From the NCBI RefSeq assembly GCF_001605725.1, contig NZ_CP011530.1:1426001-1490000 (forward strand): 64,000 bases of DNA, read 5' to 3'. This DNA is from Mycobacteroides immunogenum (GTDB lineage Bacteria > Actinomycetota > Actinomycetes > Mycobacteriales > Mycobacteriaceae). Positions 54,605-64,000 of this stretch are shown in pieces. The translations under genes and the position numbers were made by a program. Below the pieces are notes generated by a model. That model was not told the origin of the DNA, searched no databases, and worked only from the letters and a program-made list of their open reading frames with translations. The number at the start of each line of letters is the position of its first letter. Within the stretch, counting starts at the first letter, position 1.

Positions 54605-55246
54605 TCAGGTCTTGAGGCCCACACAAATCCAGTCGACGGAGACCAGCGGCGGTGTGACGGGGCGTGCCACCGGGCGATGTACGACGACATCGAAACCGGC
54701 GGCCGTGAAGAGCCGCTCCATCTCGCCGGCCGTGGGGAAATGCGCCGGCCCGCGCTCGCCCATCCCGTTGCGCGTCCAGCGGCGCTCCTTGGGGCAGATC
54801 GTGGCGACCGACACCATGCCGCCCGGAGCCAACACGCGAGAGAACTCCGCTAACGCGGCGGGCTGATCGAAGAAGTGAAACGCCGACGTCGTCACCACGG
54901 CGTCCAGGCTGGCGTCGGCGAAGGGGAGCTGCTCGGCCGGAGCCTTGCGCCACTGCACCTCGGCGCAGCGCGCCCGGGCTTTGGCCAGCATGCCGTCGGA
55001 CATATCGACCCCGAACACTGTCGCATGTGGCAGCTCGGACCGGATGCGCGAAGCCAATATGCCGGTACCGCAAGCGATATCGGCGATACGCCGGGCGTCA
55101 TGTTCGCATAGCTGCTTGATGGTGTCGGTCTGGGCCGGGCTATAGATGTGGCGTTGTACGAAGGGGAAGTTGTAGACCCTGGACATCAGGGTCCAGTACC
55201 GGGTGACCAGTTCGTTGAACGAACGCCGTTGGACGATGACAGTCAT
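54605..55246 (-). CDS. Class I SAM-dependent methyltransferase (UbiE/COQ5-like)
   Basis: A 213-residue methyltransferase: IADIACGTGILASRIRS (motif I), VFGVDMSDGMLAKARARC (acidic loop), AEQLPFADASLDAVVTTSAFHFF (motif II) and LAPGGMVSV (motif III). The substrate is not apparent. ATG 55246 has a -10 box TAGGTT seven bases upstream on the minus strand, so it is probably leaderless; an upstream open frame is not needed. It is divergent from the PucR gene. Confidence 0.85.
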   Translation of the reverse strand: MTVIVQRRSFNELVTRYWTLMSRVYNFPFVQRHIYSPAQTDTIKQLCEHDARRIADIACGTGILASRIRSELPHATVFGVDMSDGMLAKARARCAEVQWRKAPAEQLPFADASLDAVVTTSAFHFFDQPAALAEFSRVLAPGGMVSVATICPKERRWTRNGMGERGPAHFPTAGEMERLFTAAGFDVVVHRPVARPVTPPLVSVDWICVGLKT

Positions 55247-55253
55247 CTTTGGA

Positions 55254-55259
55254 AACCTA
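55254..55259 (-). promoter_or_regulatory. Candidate leaderless -10 (TAGGTT) for the methyltransferase
   Basis: On the minus strand TAGGTT is followed by seven bases and ATG 55246. Confidence 0.5.
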
Positions 55260-55487
55260 GAAGCGGTGCCGGGCAATGTCCGTGACTCGGCGCGACCTTT
55301 GTGAAAGATACGAGGCAGACGCCCCAAAGCTATGACCGGCCCCAATTCCTGGTGGGCCGCGGGATGAACCTCGGAGCAAACCGCCGAACTCAACTGCCAG
55401 ACGGTAGGGTGCGCAAGGGTCTCACGGATCTGATCCGCGAGGGATACGGGAATTCCACACTGCGGTGGGAGAAGGTTGAGTCCGCTG

Positions 55488-56642
55488 ATGACGGCGTCGC
55501 TGAGTGATCGGTTCATGCGCAGGCTGCCCGAGACGGCGCGCCGCGCGGTGGACTGTTTCGCCGCCGAGGTGCCCTACTACGGGATGCTCCCGCGCGAGAT
55601 TCTCGACGGCGAGATCACCGAGTTCACCAAGCAGCATTTCCGGATATTCGCGCGGGTGATGCTCGAAGCGCGGCCGCCCACCGAGGATGAGTTCGCGGTG
55701 GCGATCCTGGCCGCATCGCGGCGGGCGCAGGAGGACATCCCGCTTCCGGCAATCCTGGCCGTCTACAACGTCGCCGCGCGCGTCGGCATCGAGACGCTCC
55801 GGGAGTTGGCGAGTCCGGATGAAGCCGATGAGGTACTTGCCGTCAGTGTGCAGTTGCAACGCTATCTGCAGTTGTTACTGCCGGCGGTCGCCGCCGCCTA
55901 TCTCGAAGAGCGGCAAGGTCTTTACAGTGCGACGTCAGAAGCCCGGCGCGATCTGTTCGACGCGCTGATCAAGGGCACACCGTGGCGGGAGGCGGCCGAA
56001 CGGGCCAGCGTGACGTTGGCACTGGCGTATAACGTGCTGTTTCTCTACATGCCGGAACCCGCGGCGAACACCGTGGTGGCTCGCCTGCGCGCGCACCGGG
56101 TGCAGGACATCGTCGACCAATACGCACGCGAACCCGTGCTTACCTCGTTGGATGGCCGCGGCGGCATTGTTCTGCTGCCCGCGGTGGGCAAGGTGGAAGC
56201 ACTGCTACCGCTGTTCTCCGAGGTGGCGGGTGGGGCTGTCACCGTGGGCGTCTCCGACGCCAACGACCCCGGCGAGATTGCCGACGCCGCCGAAGAGGCA
56301 CGCGAATTGGCTTTACTGGCACTCAAACTCGGCCGGGTGGCGGGGGCGTACCGGCTCTCCGATCTGTTGTTGGAGTACCAGATCACCCGGCCAGGCCGGG
56401 CCCGTGACCTGCTCGCCGCGGCCGTGCAGCCACTGGCGGCGCACCCGCATCTACAGCAGGCGCTCAGCGCATACCTACAGCACGAGCACGGTCGACAGTT
56501 GGCGGCCAAATCGCTGCATGTGCATCCCAACACCCTGGATTATCGGCTGCGCCGGGTCGCCGAACTCACCGGTCTTGACCCGGCTCAGCCGTCGGCCGCG
56601 CGGACCCTGGCGGCCGCGTTGTTGGCCGTGAAGGCGCGCTGA
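55488..56642 (+). CDS. PucR-type transcriptional regulator
   Basis: A 384-residue regulator with a long helical sensor domain and a C-terminal helix-turn-helix: YLQHEHGRQLAAKSLHVHPNTLDYRLRRVAELTGLDP, the PucR/CdaR signature. Such proteins control purine, sugar-acid or lipid genes. ATG 55488 is chosen; a TTG at 55476, four codons upstream, has a better-placed GGGAGA, so the start is uncertain. It is divergent from the methyltransferase and convergent with a lipase gene, either of which may be a target. Confidence 0.8.
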   Translation: MTASLSDRFMRRLPETARRAVDCFAAEVPYYGMLPREILDGEITEFTKQHFRIFARVMLEARPPTEDEFAVAILAASRRAQEDIPLPAILAVYNVAARVGIETLRELASPDEADEVLAVSVQLQRYLQLLLPAVAAAYLEERQGLYSATSEARRDLFDALIKGTPWREAAERASVTLALAYNVLFLYMPEPAANTVVARLRAHRVQDIVDQYAREPVLTSLDGRGGIVLLPAVGKVEALLPLFSEVAGGAVTVGVSDANDPGEIADAAEEARELALLALKLGRVAGAYRLSDLLLEYQITRPGRARDLLAAAVQPLAAHPHLQQALSAYLQHEHGRQLAAKSLHVHPNTLDYRLRRVAELTGLDPAQPSAARTLAAALLAVKAR

Positions 56643-56650
56643 TCTCCTGC

Positions 56651-57991
56651 TCAGAGCTTGCCGGCGAGCAACTGGATGATGCCCCGCTGCCAGCGCAACA
56701 GCATCCGGATCGCCCGCATGGTCAACGAAGTGGACAGCACGGTGCGAACATCCGACTTGGCGGGTAACGCCTTGCCGCGCAACCTTTCATCGAGCCACGC
56801 CAGCGCGTCGGCGCCGCCGGCCAGAGCCAGCACGATGTGCTCGCTGGCGCGGTCGCGCCGATAGGTCACGTGAGCGCCGCCCGCGATGTAGTCCTCCGCC
56901 AGCTGGTCGGTGTACTGGATCGGCAGCAGCAGATCGTGGATGGGGTGGTACAGGTACACCGGCGCGGTCGGTGTGCGCTGCCCGAGCGTCATCTCGTCGG
57001 TGAGCGCGGTGATCTCGGGCCCGTCCATGACCTCTTCGAGGGGCCGATCGAGAATCTTGTTGAAGTCCAGGAACGGCCAGCGCAGTACCGATTCCAGCAG
57101 CGTCATGCGCTCGGACTTCTCCACGATCCGGCGCCCTCTGCGATTGAGATGGCGCTCCAGGAACTCGCGGGCCGGCGGATGGGCGCGCATCATCGCGGCG
57201 AGCACCGGGATGATCAGGCCCGAGGCGGGCCGCCCACTGTGAAAGTGCACCAGGGGGCCGGGTTGCGCGGCGGGTGCCCCGATCAGCGCCCCGACCATGT
57301 TCAGCTCCGGGGCGTACTCGCCGGCAAGCTCTGCCGCCCACGCGCTCGCGGTGCCGCCTCCGGAGTATCCCCAGACCGCGACAGGGGTTTGTGGGGACAG
57401 TTGCGGGATGCCGTCGACGCCGGAAGCGGCGATGGTGGCTCGTAGCCCATCCAGAACGTGATAGCCGGGCTGCCGGGCCACCATCCAAAGTCCGTGCGGC
57501 CCCTCGTGATCACTGATGGTGACAACCCACCCCTTGGTGAGTGCGGCCACCACCAACAGGAATTCGTTTTGCGATTGGGTCAGGCCGAATGATCCCTGCT
57601 GCAGGTAGTACGACGGGAACCGTTTTGGAGTGACGGCGTCGATGGCGCTCTGGAACGCCAGCAATGGTGAGTCCGGTGTCGCGCGCTGCGGCACCACCAC
57701 CGTCGTCACCGTGGTCTCCGGATTGCCGTGCAGGTCGGTGCTGCGGTACAGAACCTGCCAGGCATGCAGCTTTATCGGGATGAATCCGAACAGCCCGAGC
57801 CGGACCCGTCTGCGGCGCAGCGGCGTTCCGGGCGCGGTGGCCTCCCACCCCTCCGGAGCCGGGCCGAAGAACGGGTCATACGCGGCCGATAACGGCTTGT
57901 CGACCTGCAGCGGCCAGTCGTCGATCGACGGTGGTGCCACGGCAGGCGTGGATGCGGCACCGGCCGTCATCGAGCCCGGGTGTCCTTGCAC
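56651..57991 (-). CDS. Secretory-lipase-family (LIP) esterase
   Basis: A 446-residue alpha/beta hydrolase of the LIP family, with the nucleophile Ser in WGYSGGGTASAWAAEL, an acid in the later YHPIHDLLLPIQYTD and a His in ASEHIVLALAG. No signal peptide is evident, although family members are often exported. GTG 57991 has AGGA six bases upstream; ATG 57970 would remove seven residues. Substrate unknown; triacylglycerol or lipid ester is likely by family. Confidence 0.82.
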   Translation of the reverse strand: MQGHPGSMTAGAASTPAVAPPSIDDWPLQVDKPLSAAYDPFFGPAPEGWEATAPGTPLRRRRVRLGLFGFIPIKLHAWQVLYRSTDLHGNPETTVTTVVVPQRATPDSPLLAFQSAIDAVTPKRFPSYYLQQGSFGLTQSQNEFLLVVAALTKGWVVTISDHEGPHGLWMVARQPGYHVLDGLRATIAASGVDGIPQLSPQTPVAVWGYSGGGTASAWAAELAGEYAPELNMVGALIGAPAAQPGPLVHFHSGRPASGLIIPVLAAMMRAHPPAREFLERHLNRRGRRIVEKSERMTLLESVLRWPFLDFNKILDRPLEEVMDGPEITALTDEMTLGQRTPTAPVYLYHPIHDLLLPIQYTDQLAEDYIAGGAHVTYRRDRASEHIVLALAGGADALAWLDERLRGKALPAKSDVRTVLSTSLTMRAIRMLLRWQRGIIQLLAGKL

Positions 57992-58129
57992 TGGCGGTCC
58001 TATCGTCCGGTTCAGGGGATGCGCACTGCTGTGAGCAGCGTATTAACCGGCCTGGTGCCGTCGTACCGCATTGAGTCCAGATCATGTTGACTCACCAAAC
58101 GGCCGACGGCACCTTGTGACCGCTCACTC

Positions 58130-61819
<3,690 letters not shown>

Positions 61820-61877
61820 GGCAGTCTTCGCCTCGCTCCGTCTCGTTCGATATTCAGTCCGTTTAGCGACCGGTACC

Positions 61878-61912
61878 AGGCTAACGCGTCGCCATTGGGG
61901 GTGACATGTCAC
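61878..61912 (-). promoter_or_regulatory. kgd promoter with a palindromic operator at the -35
   Basis: On the minus strand TAGCCT (61883-61878) is a good -10, giving a leader of about 50-60 bases. Seventeen bases upstream, the perfect palindrome GTGACATGTCAC (61901-61912) covers the -35 position. A protein bound there would block or activate transcription of kgd. Confidence 0.6.
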
Positions 61913-61992
61913 GTTCCATCACAGGGGCGACAGCATCGGCGCCACGGATGGCTCAGGGGTGGATACCTGGTGAACAACCACCCCCGTCCTGG

Positions 61993-62748
61993 CTAGCTGT
62001 CCGGCGCCACCAGTCGTAGTTGTACCGGCCACGCCGTCGGGGGATTCCCAAAGGCATTGCGTGCGTTGGTAATTATTCGCTTGCCGATAAACCGGTTGCC
62101 ACCGGCACCGATCACCGCCCCGATTCCGGCGGGCAGCAGCTTGCCGGCCGCCATCGCGCCGCGCTTCAACGCGAACTTCTTGGTGAACCGCTTGAGCAGG
62201 GTGGCGTTCAAATGGCTGAGCGCGGGCACCGGCAGTGTCGAGGTCGCTTCGGCCAGCCAGCCGCCGCCGACGGTGCGCTCCTTGCCCAGCACGTCCGACA
62301 CCGTGGTCTCGCCGTCATCGCCCAGCAGAACGGCAAGCACCAGCGTGTGGCGGTGTTCGATCTTGGCAAGCTCGATGTCGTGGACCGCGGCCAGCGCCAA
62401 GGTGAACAGCGATGTCGCCTCCAGGAACAGCACTGCTTCGCCGGCGGTGGCAGACAGCGCGGCCAGCGTGCCGACTCCCGGGAAGGCGGCGGCCGCGCCG
62501 ACCGCCGCGCCGCTGCCTATCACCGTGGCCAGGTACCGCTTCTCCAACATGGTGATGATGTCGGCGGGCGTGGCGGTGGGATGGGCGGCGCGTAGCTTCT
62601 GCACATACGCGCGCACCGCGGGCTCCTGAACCTTGGTGCTCTGGTCCAGCACGAGCGAGAGTAGCTTCCCCGAGGCGCCGGGCTTGGATTCCTTGCCCTT
62701 GCCTCCGAGTGTCAACTGCCGCTGCGGTTCGGTGATGCGTGTGCTCAT
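61993..62748 (-). CDS. Membrane protein of unknown function, Rv1249c-like
   Basis: A 251-residue protein with two close hydrophobic hairpins (VIGSGAAVGAAAAFPGVGTLAALSATAGEAVLFLEATSLFTLALAAV) and a weaker third near the C terminus (GAMAAGKLLPAGIGAVIGAGGN). It resembles EcsC-like proteins in Gly-rich pattern, but I do not claim that. Function is unknown. ATG 62748 has AGGAA about nine bases upstream. It lies directly upstream of kgd on the same strand, with a 173-base spacer that holds the kgd promoter. Confidence 0.78.
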   Translation of the reverse strand: MSTRITEPQRQLTLGGKGKESKPGASGKLLSLVLDQSTKVQEPAVRAYVQKLRAAHPTATPADIITMLEKRYLATVIGSGAAVGAAAAFPGVGTLAALSATAGEAVLFLEATSLFTLALAAVHDIELAKIEHRHTLVLAVLLGDDGETTVSDVLGKERTVGGGWLAEATSTLPVPALSHLNATLLKRFTKKFALKRGAMAAGKLLPAGIGAVIGAGGNRFIGKRIITNARNAFGNPPTAWPVQLRLVAPDS

Positions 62749-63210
62749 CGGCGTGTGTTCCTTCAGTGCTGTGGTCTGGGTGGGTCCACTGGGTGTGAGC
62801 GAAGGGTTTGTGCTCACAGTAGTGAAGACGAATGGCGAGGGTCATTCGTTCCTCAAATAGGGGTCCAACGGGGTGATTTACGCGACGTTTTGGGTCCTCT
62901 GGCCGGTGCTGGCAACCGTTTGGGTAGCTACGGCAGGTCGAGTGGCGCAGTGATGAGCAAAGTCGCGATGACTCGGGCGGGACCGGAAAACGCAGTGACG
63001 GGACGCGCACGCTGTGCTTCGATGTTGACGGGCGGGCACTGTCCTGTGTTGTCTAGAGCAACGGCGTGCCCGCGCCGCCGACTCGGGGAATCGTTCTGTC
63101 GGCGCTGATCACGCCTCTCGGGGTGGCGTCTCCTCCCTGTCGGGAGCGCAGACTTGACCAATTGAGTGAGACCCGGCTCACATTTGTTAGAGAAGGGAAG
63201 GTTCTGCCAC
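62749..63210. other. 462-base divergent intergenic region with several inverted repeats
   Basis: No convincing gene. From left: an inverted repeat TGTGAGC...GCTCACA (62794-62818) overlapping a candidate minus-strand -10 TACTGT (62818-62823), a second repeat ACGAATG...CATTCGT (62828-62849), a nested stem with arms GCGGGCAC/GTGCCCGC (63032-63073), and GTGAG...CTCAC (63166-63181) before the MFS gene, near a TTGACC box (63154-63159). Confidence 0.5.
63032..63073. other. Nested stem-loop in the Rv1249c-MFS spacer
   Basis: Outer arms GCGGGCAC (63032-63039) and its complement (63066-63073) enclose a smaller GTTG...CAAC stem (63048-63051 and 63059-63062) with the palindromic loop TCTAGA. It lies 138 bases before the MFS start. 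It may be a structured leader or a small RNA. Confidence 0.4.
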
Positions 63211-64000
63211 GTGCGCGCGCTGAGCACTGAGGTGAGTGCTGCCCCTGGTAAGACGGCCGGTGAGACGACTGCGGAGGACGCGGCGGCCGCTCACACTGCC
63301 GCCGGCTCCGTCGCACCCCCGGCGACCCGATTGGGCAGGGCATGGCTCATCACGGTGCTGGGGGCCATGGTTGCCCTGGGCCCGCTCACCATCGACATGT
63401 ACCTACCGGCCTTGCCCGATATCGGGTCGGATCTGCACGTCAACTCCACGCTCACTCAGCTGACGCTGACCGGAACGCTGGTGGGGTTGGGTCTGGGGCA
63501 GCTCCTGGTGGGGCCGCTGTCGGATTCGCTCGGCAGACGACTCCCGCTGATTGCCGGGGCGGCGCTGCACATCGTGTCCTCACTGGCCATCACCGTCGCA
63601 CCCAACATCGTGGTGCTGGGCGTGCTGCGTGCGGTTGAAGGAATGGGTGCGGCGGCGGCCATGGTGGTGGCGATGGCGGTGGTGCGCGACCTTTACACCG
63701 ATAAGGCGGCGGCGACCGTGATCTCCCGCCTCACGCTGGTCATCGGTATCGCGCCGATCCTTGCCCCGTCGTTGGGTGCGGCCGTGCTGGTGCATGGGTC
63801 GTGGCAGAACGTGTTCGCGGCCCTGTCATGTCTGGGCGTTCTGCTTCTCATTCTCGCCGTGGTCGCGCTGCCGGAGACGCTGCCACCGCCCGTCCGGCGC
63901 CCGTTGCGGGTGGGGGCCATCCTGCGGACGTATCGCGATCTGCTGCGCGACAAGGTGTTCGTGGTTCTGGTGCTGGTAGCCGGGCTGTCGTTGTCCGGTC
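63211..64000 (+). CDS. MFS drug-resistance transporter (Bcr/CflA-type, Rv1250-like), 5' part
   Basis: The frame is open to the end of the window: 263 codons of an MFS exporter. An Ala/Thr-rich cytoplasmic tail of about 40 residues precedes six or more hydrophobic segments. LTIDMYLPALPDIGSDLHVNSTLTQLTLTGTLVGLGLGQLLVGPLSDSLGRRLPLI holds the first loop motif G-x-L-S-D-x-x-G-R-R, and LRAVEGMGAAAAMVVAMAVVRDLY is motif C-like. AAGGGAAGG about ten bases before GTG 63211 sets the start. Its position next to Rv1249c matches Rv1250. The substrate is unknown. Confidence 0.88.
   Translation, partial: MRALSTEVSAAPGKTAGETTAEDAAAAHTAAGSVAPPATRLGRAWLITVLGAMVALGPLTIDMYLPALPDIGSDLHVNSTLTQLTLTGTLVGLGLGQLLVGPLSDSLGRRLPLIAGAALHIVSSLAITVAPNIVVLGVLRAVEGMGAAAAMVVAMAVVRDLYTDKAAATVISRLTLVIGIAPILAPSLGAAVLVHGSWQNVFAALSCLGVLLLILAVVALPETLPPPVRRPLRVGAILRTYRDLLRDKVFVVLVLVAGLSLSG

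Noticed and set aside
62755..63227. Small frames of about 99-117 codons in the Rv1249c-MFS spacer
   Set aside because: Several overlapping frames in different phases, no consistent ribosome sites and no recognisable motif; inverted repeats explain the region better.

Overview
The window is GC-rich chromosomal DNA from a mycobacterium. Gene order follows the Mycobacterium tuberculosis segment from about Rv1187 (pruA) to Rv1250: pruA-putB, fadD36, dapD/dapE, LOG protein, fadD6, folP2-gpgS, tag, glgM/glgC, the Rv1216c-Rv1219c efflux locus, Rv1220c, sigE-rseA-htrA-tatB, mrp, lpqY-sugABC, corA, lpqZ, Rv1245c-type SDRs, kgd, Rv1249c and Rv1250. Extra genes sit between these blocks: PdxR/flavin enzyme, Tat-lipoprotein amidase, duplicated FadD6, LOG, esterase and SDR genes, MpaB and CitE-like genes, MarC and a short malic enzyme. 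This suggests a rapid grower, most likely the Mycobacteroides abscessus-chelonae group. The species assignment is inference from recall. I saw no IS element, prophage, CRISPR array, tRNA or rRNA.

Layout. 1-3.9 kb: proline catabolism (pruA-putB) and fadD36-DinB. 3.9-7.7 kb: diaminopimelate synthesis from the head-to-head dapD/dapE pair, a GDSL hydrolase and an AraC regulator. 7.7-15 kb: Fsr-type exporter, LLM flavin enzyme, two LOG proteins, two FadD6 paralogues. 15-22.5 kb: HNH nuclease, epimerase, folP2-gpgS, Tag, DUF3117, glgM/glgC. 22.5-26.3 kb: PdxR, flavin-binding protein, amidase. 26.3-31 kb: RaaS-controlled ABC exporter operon and an O-methyltransferase. 31-34.3 kb: envelope-stress operon sigE-rseA-htrA-tatB. 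34.4-40.5 kb: mrp, lytic transglycosylase, MpaB, CitE-like and membrane proteins. 40.6-45.6 kb: trehalose importer lpqY-sugABC plus a SUFU-domain protein. 45.6-50 kb: corA, marC, malic enzyme, lpqZ. 50-58 kb: lipid-type accessory block (two beta-lactamase-fold esterases facing two SDRs, methyltransferase, PucR, lipase). 58-64 kb: kgd, an Rv1249c homologue and a truncated Bcr/CflA-type MFS gene.

The main theme is cell-envelope and storage carbohydrate metabolism: dap genes, the GlgC-GlgM maltose-1-phosphate route, GpgS for methylglucose lipopolysaccharide, trehalose recycling and SigE stress control. The most unusual structure is regulatory. Many genes begin 6-8 nt after a TANNNT -10 box, as in mycobacterial leaderless transcripts. 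dapD and dapE appear to share one palindromic GCTAGC core for opposing -10 boxes. The raaS start codon and -10 lie inside a perfect 16-6-16 inverted repeat. A GCCGAGTGTGAGC-type element recurs only in intergenic positions.
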